DNA from: Nocardia rosealba
GTDB taxonomy: Bacteria > Actinomycetota > Actinomycetes > Mycobacteriales > Mycobacteriaceae
Length of the DNA: 64,000 nucleotides
Assembly: GCF_020216065.1 (NCBI RefSeq)
Contig: NZ_JAIWNA010000002.1
Span: forward strand, 868,001-932,000
Reading direction: 5' to 3'
Part shown: positions 18,505-33,500 of the stretch, piece after piece
Layout of the letters: every line of letters begins with the position of its first letter
Numbering within the stretch: the first letter of the stretch is position 1
The notes under the pieces: generated by a model
The model's input: only the letters and a program-made list of their open reading frames with translations
Told to the model about the DNA's origin: nothing
Databases searched by the model: none
Program-made: the position numbers and the translations under genes

Positions 18505-21500
18505 ATGACCCAGTCGAAGCACCATCTGGACAGCAGCTGGGAGCAGCCTGTTTCCGCGCCGGGCGACGGCGCGCACCCACACAACGGCAACGGTTCCGGT
18601 CCGCGACCCCACGATGCCCTGCCGCTGTCCGCGGCGCAGCGTGGGATCTGGTTCGCGCAGCATCTGGCGCGCCGATCCCCGATTTCGGTGGCCCAGTATG
18701 TGGAGATCGACGGGCCCGTCGACGTCGATGGGCTCGTCGCCGCCTCCAAAACCGCCGGGCGGGAGTTCGGGTGCGCGCATGTGCGGCTGGTCGAGGTCGA
18801 GGGTGAGCCGTATCAGGTCGTCGACGAGGACCTGCCCTCACCGGTATCGGTGCTCGATCTGCGCGGGGACGACGACCCGGTGGCCACCGCACACGACCTC
18901 ATGGTCCGCGACTACTCCGCCCCACTGGATCTGCGCAACGACCGGCTGATGAAATGCGTTGTCTTCCAAACGGGTAACGACCACTACCTGTGGTATCAGC
19001 GCGCGCACCATATCGTGCTCGACGGTTTCGCCGCGGTCACGATGATGCAGCGGATCGTCGAGCTGTACAACGCGGGGGTGTCGGGGGAGCAGGCGCCGGC
19101 CTCCACCGCGAAGGACCTGAGCGACATCGTGGACCAGGACCTGGCCTACCGGGGTTCGACACGCTTCGACAACGACCGCGACTACTGGACCGAACACCTC
19201 GACGGCGCCCCACCCGTCGTCGGCCTCGCGGGCCACGGCGGCACACCGACCATTCACCCGACGCTGGTCAGCGCGACCCTGCCCGACCACACCGCGCGAC
19301 AGCTCGACCGGGTCGTCGCCGACCGAGGAACCAGCGTCACCCCGGTGATCGTCGCCGCGTTCGCCGCCTACCTCGCCCGGATGACCGGCAGCGACGAAGT
19401 GTTGCTGAGCCTGCCGGTCTCGGGTCGCCATTCCGCGGTGCTGCGCCGGTCCGGCGGGATGGTCGCCAATGTGGTCCCGTTGCGGGTGCCCGTGGCCGGG
19501 CACGGGACGGGTGCGGTGATCACCGCCGTGCAGAGCGAGCTGACCAGCGCGCTGCGGCGGCAGCGGTACCGGCAGGAGGACATCTTCCGCGATATGGGCA
19601 TCGCCCGCGACGAAACCGCGTCGTTCGGGCCGGCGATCAACCTGATGATGGTGAGCAACGAGATCGTGCTCGGCGATACCGTCGGCCGGCTGCATGTGCT
19701 GACCTCGGGGCCCACGTCGGACCTGTTCGTCAACATCTATCCCGGCGCGGGCCGCGACAGCACCCACATAGATTTCCAGGGCAACCCGAGCGTCTACAAC
19801 GATGACGAACTCGCCGCTCACCACGCCCGGTTCCTGCGGTTCCTGGACGAATTCCTCACCGGCGGGCCGGAACAACCCGTCAGCACCCTGCCGCTGCTGG
19901 AACCGACGGAACGGGCCGCGCTGCTACCTGTGCGAGGACCAGAGAGTGCCGGTGACCGGCTGCTTCCCGATATCCTCACCGCCGGGGCGTACCACGACCC
20001 GGCCGCTACCGCAGTCACCGCCGACACCTCGACACTGACCTATCGCGAGTTGCACACCCGCTCCACACGGCTCGCCCGGTACCTGATCGGTCGCGGATGC
20101 GGGCCGGGGACAGCGGTGGCGATCGCCCTGCGCCGTTCAACCGAGTCGGTCGTCGCGGCGTGGGCGGTCGCGAAATCCGGGGCCGCGATCGTGCAGATCG
20201 ATCCGGACTATCCGACGAAACGCATCGAGCACATCATCGCCGACAGCGGCGCCCGGGTGGTCGTCACGCTCGACGCCGTACGGGACCGGCTGCCGAGTAG
20301 CGCGCCCGCGCTGGTCCTCGATGATCCCGCGATCCGCGACGCCTGCGCCGGCATCGGTGACGAACCGGTCACCGATGCCGACCGTGTCCGCCCGTTGCAT
20401 GTCGGCGACCTCGCCTACATCACCTACACCTCCGGTTCCACCGGTGTGCCCAAGGGCGTGCAGGTCACCCACCGTGGCCTGGCGAATCTGGTCGCCGACC
20501 GCAGCGACGCCTATGCGCTGAGCCCGCGATCACAGGTGTCCTATGCCCTCTCACCGGCTTTCGACGCCTCCTTCGAACAGTTCCTGACCTGTTTCGCGAA
20601 CGCGGCCACGCTGGTGGTCGTGCCGCCGGAGGTGATCGGCGGCGACCGGCTCACCGAACTGCTCGCCGACGAGCACGTCACCCATCTGACGTTGACGCCG
20701 GCGATGCTGGCGACCGTCGACCCACATCCGCTGACCGAGCTGCGGGTGGTGGTGGTCGGGGGCGACGTGTGCCCACCACATGTGATCGACCGGTGGTCAC
20801 GGCACTGCGCGATGTTCAACGAATATGGGCCGACCGAAGCCACGGTGACCGCTGCGGGCGCGCGGATCCGGCCCGGCCACGACCTCACCGTCGGCAGCCC
20901 CGTCCGCGGTGTGGCGGCCATGGTGCTGGACCGGGCCCTGCAACCGGTGCCGGTCGGCACGGCAGGCGAACTGTATCTGGCCGGGCCCGGCCTGGCTCGC
21001 GGCTACAACCGGCGCTTCGCCGACACCGCGGCCCGTTTCGTCGCCGACCCGTACGGCGATCCGGGGCAACGCATGTACCGCACCGGCGATCTGGCCCGCT
21101 GGGTCACCGAGGATTCGAGCGTTTCGCTGGAACTGTTGGGCCGCAGCGATTTCCAGGTGAAGATCCGTGGCTACCGGATCGAACCGGCCGAGATCGACGC
21201 CGCCCTCACCGCCCATCCCGATGTCGACCTGTCGGTGACCGTCCCGGTGCACAACAATGCCGGCACCACCGTCCTGGCCTCCTATGTCGTCCCCGTCGAG
21301 GATCACCGCGTGGACCCCACACTGCTGCAACGGTTCGCGCGGGAATCGTTGCCGCCGCACATGGTTCCGGCGGTGATCGTGCCGCTGGACCAGCTACCGG
21401 TGAACGCGTTCGGCAAACTCGACCGCAGCGCGCTGCCGGAACCGGAATTCGGGGCGGTACCGGCCGGGCGCGACCCGGAAACGGACCGTGAGATCTTGAT

Positions 21501-24500
21501 GGCCGGCCTTTTCAGCGAAATCCTCGGTGTCCCACAGGTCGGCGCCGACGACAGCTTCTTCGCCCTCGGCGGTGACAGCATCCTCTCGATCCAGCTGGTG
21601 GCGCGTGCGAAAGCCGTCGGGCTGGGGTTCTCCACCCAGGATGTGTTCGAGCACAAGACCGTCGCGGGCCTGGCCGCCATGGCCGCCGAGGCCGGTGGCG
21701 CACCGCAGCTGCGCGAACTCCCCGGCGGTGGCGTCGGACCGATCCCGCTGTCACCGATCGTGCACGCCATGCTCGGTCGCGGGCATTACGACCGGTTCGC
21801 GCAGGCCACCCTCGTCGAACTACCCGACCGGCTCGACCCGGCACATCTGACGCGCGCACTGCAGGCCCTCCTGGACCGTCACGACATGCTGCGCGCCGTC
21901 CTGCGCGCCGACGACTCCGACGAGCACCGCCTCGAAGTGCCTGCCCCCGGAACCGTCGATGCCGACGCCGTCATCACCCATGTGACACTGCGTCACCGCG
22001 ACGCCGCCGAAATCGACCGGCACCTACAGGACGCTGCCGACCGTCTCGACCCCGCCGCCGGTGTCCTTGTGCAGGCTGTGCGCGTCCAGGACGGCACCGG
22101 CGCGGGCCCGGACCTGCTGTGGCTGGTGGTCCATCACCTCGCCGTCGACGCGGTGTCGTGGCGCATCCTGCTCACCGACCTGGCCCGCACCTGGTTGCAG
22201 GTGTCCACCGGCGAGGACCCGCAGCCCGGCACGGGGACCACCTCGGTGCGCAGCTGGGTCCACGGCCTGACCGAACAGGCCGCCGCCCGACGCCCAGCGG
22301 AACTGGAACGCTGGAAAACTGTTCTCGCCGAGGGAAACCGGTTGCTCGGGTCACGGCCACTGGACCCCGAACGCGATGTCATGGCCACCGCCGACCGGAT
22401 CCGGTTGCGTCTTCCCGCGGATATCACCGAAGCCGTCCTCACCGGCATCCCGGCCCGGTTCCACGGCAGCGCCAATGATCCGCTGCTGGCGGCGCTGGCC
22501 TTGGCCGCGGCGCAGTGGCGGGCCCGCCGCGGTGACACCGCGGGGACGGAGCTGATTTCGCTGGAAGGGCACGGCCGCGAGGAACAGGCGGTGCCCGGTG
22601 CGGATCTGAGCGGCACCGTCGGCTGGTTCACCACCCGATTCCCGGTCCGGCTCGACATGTCCGGTGTCGATCTCGACGATGCCTTCACCGGCGGCCCCGC
22701 AGCGGGGTCGGCGATCAAACAGGTGAAGGAACAATTACGCGCGGTCCCGGACAACGGGATCGGCTACGGCATGCTGCGTTACCTCGACCCCGTGGGTAGT
22801 GCCGAGCTCGGGACCGCGCCGGAGCCCCAGATCAGTTTCAACTATCTGGGGCGGGTGGGTGTCGGCGATCACTCGGGGGCGTGGACACCCACCACCGAAT
22901 TCACCTCGCTCACCGCGACCACCGATCGTCGAATGGCGTTGCCCGCGATCGTGGATGTGAACGCGATCGCGGTGCCCGGCCCCGACGGACTCGAGCTCGA
23001 GGCCACCTGGGAGTACGCGACGGGCATCATGGACGCCGACGAGGTGTCCGAGTTCGCCGATCTGTGGGTGCGGGCGCTGCACAGTCTGGCCGCGCATCTG
23101 CGCACCGACGGCGCAGGCGGTTTCACCCCGTCCGATTTCCCGCTGGTCACGGTCTCGCAGACCGATATCGATGGTTGGGCGCGGGAATTCCCGGCGATGA
23201 CCGATGTGTGGCCGCTGACCGCGCTGCAAACCGGCCTGCTGTTCCACACCCTCTACGACCGCGAGGGTGACGACAGCTACATCGTGCAGGCATCACTGAC
23301 CCTGGCCGGTGAGGTCGACGCCCAGCGCATGCGCCAGGCCGCCCAAACCCTGATCGACCGGCACGACAGCCTGCGCACCGCCTTCGTCGAAACCGCCGCC
23401 GGTCCCCGCCAGATCGTGCTGCACAGTGTCCGCGCCGAGTGGCGCGAAGCCGATCTCAGTGCCCACGACGCCGCTGGACGTGACCGCGAGATCCATCGCC
23501 TCACCACCGAGGCGACCGCACCGTTCGATCCCGCCCGGCCACCGCTGCTGCGTTTCCAGCTGTTGCGCACCGGTGCCGGCGAATACCGGTTGCTGATCAC
23601 CGACCATCATCTCGTGCTGGACGGTTGGTCGATGCCGTTGCTGATCCACCAGCTCCTCGTGTTGTACACCGGCGGCGATGCCGGTGAGCTCGCCGCCCCG
23701 CGATCGTTCCGGGACTACCTGCAGTGGTTGCACGCCCAGGACGATGCCGCCGCTACGGCCGCCTGGCAGCGGATGCTGGACGGGGTGGACAACCCCACCC
23801 GGGTCTCGGGCCGCCCGGACCGGACGGGTGGTGCGGCCAGTGGTGAGGTCGGGCTCGACCTCGATACCGCTACCGCCGCCTCGGTCCTCGATCTCGGCCG
23901 CTCCCACGGTGTCACCGCGGGCACCACCGTCGAGGTGGCGTGGGCGCTGCTGCTCACGGCTCTGACCGGACGTTCCGATGTGGTGTTCGGCAATACGGTG
24001 TCACACCGTCCGCCGCAGCTTCTCGGCGTGGAACACATGGTCGGCCTGTTCATCAACACCCTGCCGGTGCGGGTGCGGCTCGATCCCCACGAAAGCGTCG
24101 GAGATCTGCTGATCCGGGTGCAATCCGAGCAGGCCGCGATGCTCGAGCACCGCCATATCGGTTTGGCGGAACTGCAGCGCGCCACCGGGATCGCGGACAT
24201 GTTCGACACCGTCACGGTGCTCGAGTCCTATCCGCTGGACCGGGACGGTCTGGCCCGCGATCTCGATGCCGCCGGGCTGCGGCTGATCGATCTCGACGCC
24301 CAGGACGCCACCCCGTTCCCGCTGAGCCTGCAGGTCACCCCACCGCGTCCCACCGGCGACGAGGCGGGCACCTACACGCTCACGCTGCGCTATGCCACCG
24401 ACCGGTTCGACACCGATCAGGCCGCCACCCTGCTCACCCGGTTCGAACGGATCCTCACGCAGCTGGTCACCGAGCCCGCCACCCGCACAGCCGCTGTCAC

Positions 24501-27500
24501 CCCGGGCCCTGGCGAACTGGTGCCTGCCACCGGTGCTGCCGCCGTGCCCGAACGAACCCTCCACGAGATTCTCGCCGCGACGGCCCAGGGGTATCCCGAG
24601 GCGGCTGCCGTCCGATCCGGCGACATCACTCTCACCTACCGTGAGCTGCGCCGGCGGGCGGGCGAACTCGCCGCCGAGCTCGTCGCTCGCGGTGCGCGTC
24701 CCGAAACGTTCGTCGCCCTGGCGCTGCCTCGGTCGATCGACCTGGTCGTCGCGATCTGGGCGGTCTCCGAAACCGGTGCCGCGTTCATTCCGCTCGATCC
24801 GGCCAACCCCGGCGAACGCATCGCCGGGATGCTGGCCGATTCGGGGACCGGTCTGGGGATCACCACCGCTCCGGTCGCCGCGCATCTGCCCGGCACCGTG
24901 GACTGGCTGACCCTCGACGACGCCCACTCACCGCACCGCGCCCCGGCACTTGCCCGGCCGGTGTCACCCGACAGCACCGCCTACCTCATCTTCACCTCCG
25001 GTTCGACCGGCACCCCGAAAGCGGTGCAGGTGACCCACCGCGGTCTGGCCGACCTCGTCGCCGCCCACACCGAGGCCTTCGGCGCGGACTCCACCTCCAC
25101 GGTCTTGCAGGTCGCCTCACCGGGTTTCGACGCCAGTGTCTCGGAACTGTTGCTGGCCCACGGCAACGGCGCCTGCCTGCTGATCGCACCACCGGAGGTG
25201 TACGGCGGCGCGGACCTCACCGAACTGCTGCGCACCGCACAGGTCACCCACGCCATCATCACCCCGTCGGTGCTGAACACCCTCGACCCGGCGCGGGTGC
25301 CGGACCTCACCGCGATCGCGGTGGTCGGCGAAGCCACCGGCGCGGACACCGTGAGGCGGTGGGCGCCCGGCCGACGGCTGATGAACCATTACGGACCGAC
25401 CGAAACCACGATCTGGGCAACTGGTTCGGCCGCCCTGCACCCGGGTGAACCGGTGACGATCGGTGGACCCGTGCACGGTGTCTCCGTCGCGGTCCTCGAC
25501 ATGTGGTTGCGACCGGTACCGGTCGGAGTCGCGGGGGAGTTGTATGTCGGTGGGCCGGGTCTGGCGCGCGGCTATTTCGGCAGGCCCGCGACCACAGCCT
25601 CCCGTTTCATCGCCGACCCGAACTCCGGAAGCGGTGAACGTCTCTATCGCACAGGCGATTCCGTGCGCTGGATTCGCGGGCGCACCGGGCTCGAACTGGA
25701 ATATCTGGGCCGTAACGATCAGCAGGTCAAGATCCACGGCCTGCGCATCGAACCGGGGGAGATCGACACCCAGCTCGCCCGCCATCCCGCCGTGGCGAGC
25801 GCCGCCACCGTCACACGCACCAGCCCGACCGGAGAACCGGTCCTGGTGTCCTTTGTCGTCGGCGCACCCGGTCAACCCCTGGACACAACCCACCTGCACG
25901 ACCACCTCGATCGCACCCTCGCCCACTACATGCATCCCACGACGATCGTGGAACTCGACGAAATGCCGGTCACCCCCACCGGCAAGATCGACCGTAAAGC
26001 GCTACGACAGCACGAACTCACCGCACCCGACACCGCCGGACGCGCCCCTGCCACGCCCGCCGAACGCACGATGGCGGACCTGTTCGCACAGGTCCTGAAC
26101 CTGGACGAGGTGTCCGCCGACAGCAACTTCTTCACCCTCGGCGGCGACAGCATCGTCTCCATGCGCCTGGTCGCGCTCGCCCGGGCCGCCGGGCTCGTCC
26201 TCACCCCACGCGAGGTGTTCGAAGGGAAAACGGTGGCCGCGCTCGCCGCCACCGCTCGCCGCGACACCTCCGCAACGGGCACCGACGACACCTCGGGACC
26301 ACTCGTCACCCTCGACGATGACGCGATCACCGCACTGCGGCAGCAGTATCCGGGCCTGGCCGAAGTCTGGCCGCTGTCACCGATGCAGTCCGGTATCCAT
26401 TTCCACTCCACCTTCACCGCCGACGCCGACACCTACACCGTCCAGACCACCATCGGCTTCACTGGCGAGATCGACGTCGACCGCCTGCGCCGCGCCACCC
26501 AGGCTCTGATCGACCGCCACGACATCCTGCGCGCCGGTTTCGCCGAAACCGCCGCCGGACCACACCAGATCGTGCTCGGCCACGCCGACACCGACTTCCG
26601 CGACATCGACCTGTTCGGCGGGCAGGACCCACGCACAGCCACCGATATCGCCGCCGCGGACGCCGCAGCCGGTTTCGACCTGTCCGCACCGCCGCTGATC
26701 CGGTTCACCCTCATCCGCCTCGAACCCGGTGAGCACCGGCTGCTGGTTACCAATCACCACGTGATCCTCGACGGCTGGTCGATGCCGCTCCTCATGGGCG
26801 AACTGCTCGAAAACTACGGTGCACCAGAACAAATCGGCACCACCGGACCCGCCCCCTCCTACCGTGACTACCTCACCTGGCTGCAACACCAAGACCCCGC
26901 CGCGTCCAAAGCCGCCTGGGCGCGGGAGTACGCGGACGTGGATTCCCCGACCCGCGTGACCCGGGGGACAGGCAGCTCAGGCAACTCGGCCGAGGTGATC
27001 ACCGACCTGCCGGCCGACGTGTACCGCGAGCTGCGTGATGTCGCCGCCGACGCGGCCGTCACCGTCAGCACCACGGTCGCGGCGGCCTGGGCGCTGAACC
27101 TGCGTGTCCTCACCGGCGACACCGATGTCGTCTTCGGCTCGGCGGTGTCGGGCCGGCCACCGGAGCTGCCGCAGGTGGAACGCACCCTCGGCATGTTCCT
27201 CAACACCGTCCCGATCCGGGTCCGGCTCGAACCGGCACAGACACTGCGCGACCTGCTCGCCCGGGTCCAGGACCAGCACGCCCGCATGCTCGACCACCAC
27301 TACATCGGGCTCCCCGAAATCCATCGCAGCGTCGGCGTCAGCGAATTGTTCGACACCGCAGTCACATTCCAGTCGTTCCCCGTCGACCGTCCCGCCCTGC
27401 AACGACTCGTCGATTCCGCGGGCCTGCGTGTCGGCGAGATCTCCGGCGTCGATGCCACCCCGTTCCCGTTGAGCCTGGTCGTCGCACCCACCCCCGAAGG

Positions 27501-30500
27501 TTCCTCGGGCCTGCGGATCACGCTCCGCTTCCTGACCGACGAATTCGACGGCCCCCGCGCCGACCACATCCTCACCCGGTTCGTGGACGTCCTCACCCGC
27601 ATCGCCCGCGACCCGGCCACCCGGCTCGGTGCGCTCGCACTTCCCGGCGCACCGGCACCTGCCCACCCGGACACCGCCCACCACACCCCGGACACCCTGG
27701 CGGGCATCCTCACCACCACCGCCGCTCGCACCCCCGGTGCCGTTGCCGCACAGTGCGGTGCGGCGTCCCTCACCTACCGCGAACTCGACGAACAATCCAA
27801 CCGCCTCGCCCGTGCCCTGCTGCGCCGCGGCGCCCGGCCCGGCCGGATCACCGCCCTCGCGCTCCCACGCTCACTCACCGGCGTCGTGGCTCTGTGGGCG
27901 GCCGCCAAGGCGGGGACGGCGTTCCTCCCGATCGACCCGAACCTGCCCGCCGGACGGATCGAATTCCTGCTGTCGGACTCCGGTGCACCGCTGGGCATCA
28001 CCGATACCGCCACCGCACCGAGATTGCCCGACGGCACAGACTGGCTGATCGTCGACGACGACCACACTCACCGCAGGGTGGCGGCCGAATCGGCGGAACC
28101 GCTCACCGAGCCCGGTGTGCAACCCGATCTCAGTGCCTACGTCATCTACACCTCCGGTTCCACCGGCACCCCCAAAGGTGTTCTGGTCTGCCACCGTGCC
28201 CTGACCGATCTGGTCGCGGCACAACACCGGAGGCTGCATGTCGACGACCAGTCCACGGTCCTGCAGGTCGCGTCCCCCAGTTTCGACGCCAACCTGTTCG
28301 AACTGCTCATGGCACACGGATCCGGCGGACGGCTCGTCATCGCACCACCGGACGTGTACGGCGGCCGTGAACTCGCCGATCTCCTTCGCCGCGAACACAT
28401 TTCGCACGCGGTGATCACCCCGTCCGCGCTGGCCACCGTCCCCGCCGACGACCTCACCACGTTGCGGGTCCTGGCGACGGCCGGGGAACCGGTCGGACGG
28501 GAACTGGTCCAACGGTGGGCACCAGGTCGCACCATGCTCAATCTCTACGGCCCCAGCGAAACCACCATCTGGGCAACCGCTTCCGAACTGTCCGCCGACG
28601 CGCCCATCGGTATCGGCTGCCCCGTCGGTCCGGTGTCCGCCACCGTTCTCGACAGCTGGCTACGGCCCGTCCCGCAGGGCGTGGCAGGTGAGCTGTACCT
28701 GTTCGGTCCGGGGCTGGCCGAAGGCTATATCGACCGGCCCGGCTTGACCGCCGCCCGGTTCATCGCCTGCCCGTTCGGCAGCGGCGGCACCCGCATGTAC
28801 CGCACCGGCGATCTCGTCCGCCGCAATGCCGACGGCAACCTGGAATTCGTGGGGCGCAACGACTTCCAGGTGAAGGTCCGTGGCTCACGTGTCGAACTGG
28901 GCGAAATCGACGCCGCGCTCTCGGCCCGCCCCGACATCTCCTTCGCGACCACCCTCGCGCACACCGATCACGGGGGACCGGCACGCCTGGTTTCCTATGT
29001 GGTGCCGGCACCGGGGGAGGAGGTCTCGGTAGCGACCCTCACCGCCGCCCTCTCCGACGCGCTGCCCACCTACATGGTGCCCGCCGCCATCATGATCCTG
29101 CACGACGTACCACTCACCGCCCACGGCAAACTCGACCGCGACCGCCTGCCCGAACCCGTATTCGCCGCCCGCGAATACCGTGCTCCCGCCTCCTGGCCGG
29201 AAGAACTCGTCGCCGCCGCCTTCGCACAGGTCCTCGGGGTGCACCGGGTCGGCGCCGACGACGACTTCTTCGCCCTCGGCGGCGATTCACTCAGCGCCTC
29301 GCTGGTGGTGGCCCGGGTCGGTGCCGCACTCGGCGTCCGGGTACCGGTCCGTGCCCTGTTCGAGGCCCCCACCGTCGCCGCCCTCGCCCGCCACACCACC
29401 ACTCTGCGCACCGGCGAACGGATCCCGCTCACCGCGCGCCCGCACCCGGAACCCCTGCCGCTGTCACTGGCCCAGCAACGCATGTGGTTCCTCAACCGGT
29501 TCGAACCGGAATCCGCCGCGTACAACATTCCCGTCATGCTGCGCCTCACCGGCGAACTCGACACCGACGCGCTGCACCGCGCCCTCACCGACGTCATCGC
29601 CCGCCATGAAGTACTGCGCACCGTCTATCCCGAGACCGCGGGTGAACCTCGTCAGCTGGTCCTGGCCGAACCCGCACCCGCCTTGCACACCATTTCCGTC
29701 GACACCACCACCCTGGCCGTAACGGTGAATACGTTCGTGCGCAACGGATTCGACGTCACGACAGAGGTCCCTCTCCGCATCGGACTGTTCGATCTGGGCA
29801 CCGGCGAATACCTGCTCGCCCTCGTCGTCCACCACATCGCAGGCGACGGGCAATCCATGGGCCCACTGGCCCGCGATGTCGTCACCGCCTATGCGGCCCG
29901 GGTCGGTGGGCACGCACCCGACTGGCAGCCTCTGCCCGTCCAATACGCCGATTACGCACTGTGGCAGCGGGAAGTACTGGGCGCCGCCGACGACCCCGAA
30001 TCGCTGCTGTCCACCCAGCTGCGGTTCTGGCGGGAAACCCTCGCCGACGCCCCCGACCGGCTCGATCTCCCCACCGACCGCCCCCGTCCACCCGTCGCTT
30101 CACTGGCCGGTGGCCGCATCCCCGTCGATATCGGCGCCGGTCTGCACACCCGGTTGCGCGAACTCGCCCACAGTCGCGGTTCCTCGCTGTTCATGGTGAT
30201 GCACGCCGCCCTCGCCGCCGTCCTGGGACGCCTCAGCGGCAGCGACGACGTCGTGATCGGCACCCCCGTCGCGGGCCGGGGTGAACCCGGCCTCGAGGAC
30301 CTCGTCGGCATGTTCGTCAACACCCTCGCCCTGCGCACCTCCATCGACACCGGCGAACCGTTCACCGAACTGCTCACCCACACCCGCGACACCGACCTGG
30401 CCGCCTTCGAACACGGCGATGTGCCGTTCGAACGGGTTGTGGAGGAACTCAATCCGCAACGCGCCGCGGACCGGCACCCGCTGTTCCAGGTGATGCTCGC

Positions 30501-33500
30501 CTTCCAGAGCCTGTCCGGTACCGACGTCGAACTGCCCGGCGTCACCGTCTCCCGCGCCGACATCGACACCGGCCTGTCCCAATTCGACCTGCAACTGATC
30601 CTCGCCGACTCCTACGACGACGGGGGAGCAGCGCGCGGGCTGGCGGGAACACTCACCTTCGCCCGCGACCTGTTCGACGAAACCACCGCACGCACCTTCC
30701 GCACACGACTGCTCCGGGTCCTCGAAACCATCACCACCGACCCCACCGAAGCCGTCGGCGACCTCGGCTGGCTCGACGACACCGAACACCACGACCTGTC
30801 GACCCGGGTCGGCCCACGCCCGACAGGCACCCGGCCCCCGGCCCTGCTGCCGGAGGTTTTCGCCGCCGCCGTCCACGACAATCCCACCGGCACCGCCGTC
30901 GTCTCCGGCGACACCGAACTCACCTACCGCGAACTCGACACCCGTTCCAACCAGCTGGCACGGCGGTTGATCCGCCACGGCGCCGGGCCCGAACATCCTG
31001 TGCTCGTCGCCACCGGCCGCACCGCCGACGAAGTCGTCGCCTGGTGGGCGGTCGTCAAAACCGGTGCCCCCTACGTCCCCGTCGATCCCCGGTACCCGGC
31101 CGGGCGCATCGACCAGATGGTCACCGACTCCCGCGCCGCCCTCGGCATCACCCTGACCGCCGCCCGACCCCAACTGCCCGGCACCGTCGACTGGATCCTG
31201 CTCGACTCCCCGGCCGAAACCCCGCAACTGACGGGCGAATCCGCCGAACCCGTCACCGACGCCGACCGGGTGCGGCCACTCCACGCCACCAACGTCGCCT
31301 ACATCGTGTTCACCTCCGGATCCACCGGTCGCCCCAAGGGCGTCGCGATCACCCACACCGGCATCGCCGACTTCGTCGCCGGACAACGCCTCGGCACCCC
31401 GCCCCGCGGCAGCGATCGCGTACTGCACTTCGCCTCACCGTCCTTCGACGCCTCGGTCCTGGAAATCCTGCTCGCCACCGGCCGCGCAGCCACCCTCGTC
31501 ATCGCCCCTACCGATATCTACGGCGGCGACGAACTGGCCGGATTCCTGCGCACTCACCGCATCACCCACGCCTTCGTCACCCCCGCCGCCCTCGCCTCCG
31601 TCGACCCCACCGGACTCGACGACCTCCAGCACATCGTGTCCGGCGGCGACGAGGTCCCCGCCGATCTCATCAACCGGTGGGCAGGCAGCGACCGCGCGGG
31701 CACCCGCGAATTCCGGGTTCTCTACGGGCCAACCGAAACCACCATGCTCGCCACCTCCACCCAACCGATCCGTCCCGGCGAACGACCCACCATCGGCACC
31801 CCACTGCCCGGAATCCAGGCACTGGTCCTCGACGACCGGCTCCGGCCCGCACCGGTCGGCGTCAGCGGCGAACTGTATCTGGCCGGACCAGCCCTGGCCC
31901 GCGGCTACCTCAACCGCGCCGCCACCAACTCCGACCGATTCACCGCCTGCCCCTACGCCGAACCCGGCAGCCGCATGTACCGCACCGGCGACCTCGTCCG
32001 CTGGAACACCCATGGCGACCTGGAATTCCTGGGACGCAACGACTTCCAGGTGAAGGTGCGCGGCTACCGGGTCGAACTCGGCGAGATCGACACCGCCCTC
32101 GGTGCCCGCCCCGACATCGCCTACGCCGTCACCATCCCGCGCCGCGAAGGCACCGGGCCCGTCACCCTGGTGTCCTACGTGGTCGCGGCACCCGGTGCCC
32201 AAATCTCCGTCGACACCCTCACCACCGCGCTCACCGACACCCTGCCCGCCTACATGGTGCCCGCCGCGATCATGGTCCTCGATCGGATCCCGCTCTCACC
32301 CAACGGCAAACTCGACCGCAAGGCCCTCCCCGAACCCGTCCTGCAGACCAAACAGTTCCGTGCCCCCTCCTCACCGGTCGAGGAAATCGTGGCGGGTGTG
32401 TTCACCGACGTACTCGGCCTCGACCGTGCCGTCGGTGCCGACGACGACTTCTTCGAACTCGGCGGCAACAGTCTCGTCGCCACCCGCGTCGCCGCCCGCA
32501 TCGGCGCCGCCCTCGACGCCACCGTGCCCGTCGCGATGATCTTCGACGCACCGACGGTCGCCAAACTCGCCGCCCGCGCCGAATCCCACGCCGACACCGG
32601 CCGAGTGGCCCTCACCCCGCAACCCCGGCCACCACATATCCCGCTGTCCTACGCGCAGCAGCGCATGTGGTTCCTCAACCGGTTCGAACCCGACTCGGCC
32701 GCCTACAGCATCCCCATCGTCATCCGCCTCACCGGCCACCTCGACACCGACGCCCTGCACCGAGCCCTCACCGACGTCGTCGACCGCCACGAAGTGCTGC
32801 GCACCCGCTACCCACACATCGACGGCGAGCCCGCACAGGTCGTCCTCCCGGCCCACCTCGCCACGCCACCCCTGCACCCCGTCCCGATCGACGACAGCGC
32901 ACTGCCCGCCGCGCTCACCGCACTCCTGGCCACCGCATTCGACGTCACGACCGAAGTACCGTTGCGGGCCCGGCTCTACGACACCGGCCCCGACACCTGG
33001 GTGCTGGCCGTGGTCCTGCACCACATCTGCGGCGACGGATCCTCCCTCGCCCCACTGGCCCGCGACATGATGACCGCCTACCAGGCCCGCGTCGACGACC
33101 ACCCACCCGCCTGGACACCGCTACCGGTCCAGTACGCCGACTACGCCATCTGGCAACACACTGTCCTGGGCGCCGCACACGACCCCGACTCGCTGCTGCG
33201 CGCGCAAATCGACTACTGGACCGCCCGACTCGCCGATCTGCCACCGCTACTCGAACTCCCCACCGACCGTCCGCGGCCGCCGATCCAGACCTACACCGGT
33301 GGCAACGTCGACCTCACCGTCGACGCCGACCTGCACACCGCCTTGGAAAAGGTCGCACGCGCCCACAACAGCACCCTGTTCATGGTGTTCCACGCCGCCC
33401 TGGCCGCCACCCTCGGCCGCGTCGCCGCCACCGACGACATCGCCATCGGCACCCCCTACGCCGGTCGCGGCGAACCCGAACTCGACGATCTCGTCGGCAT

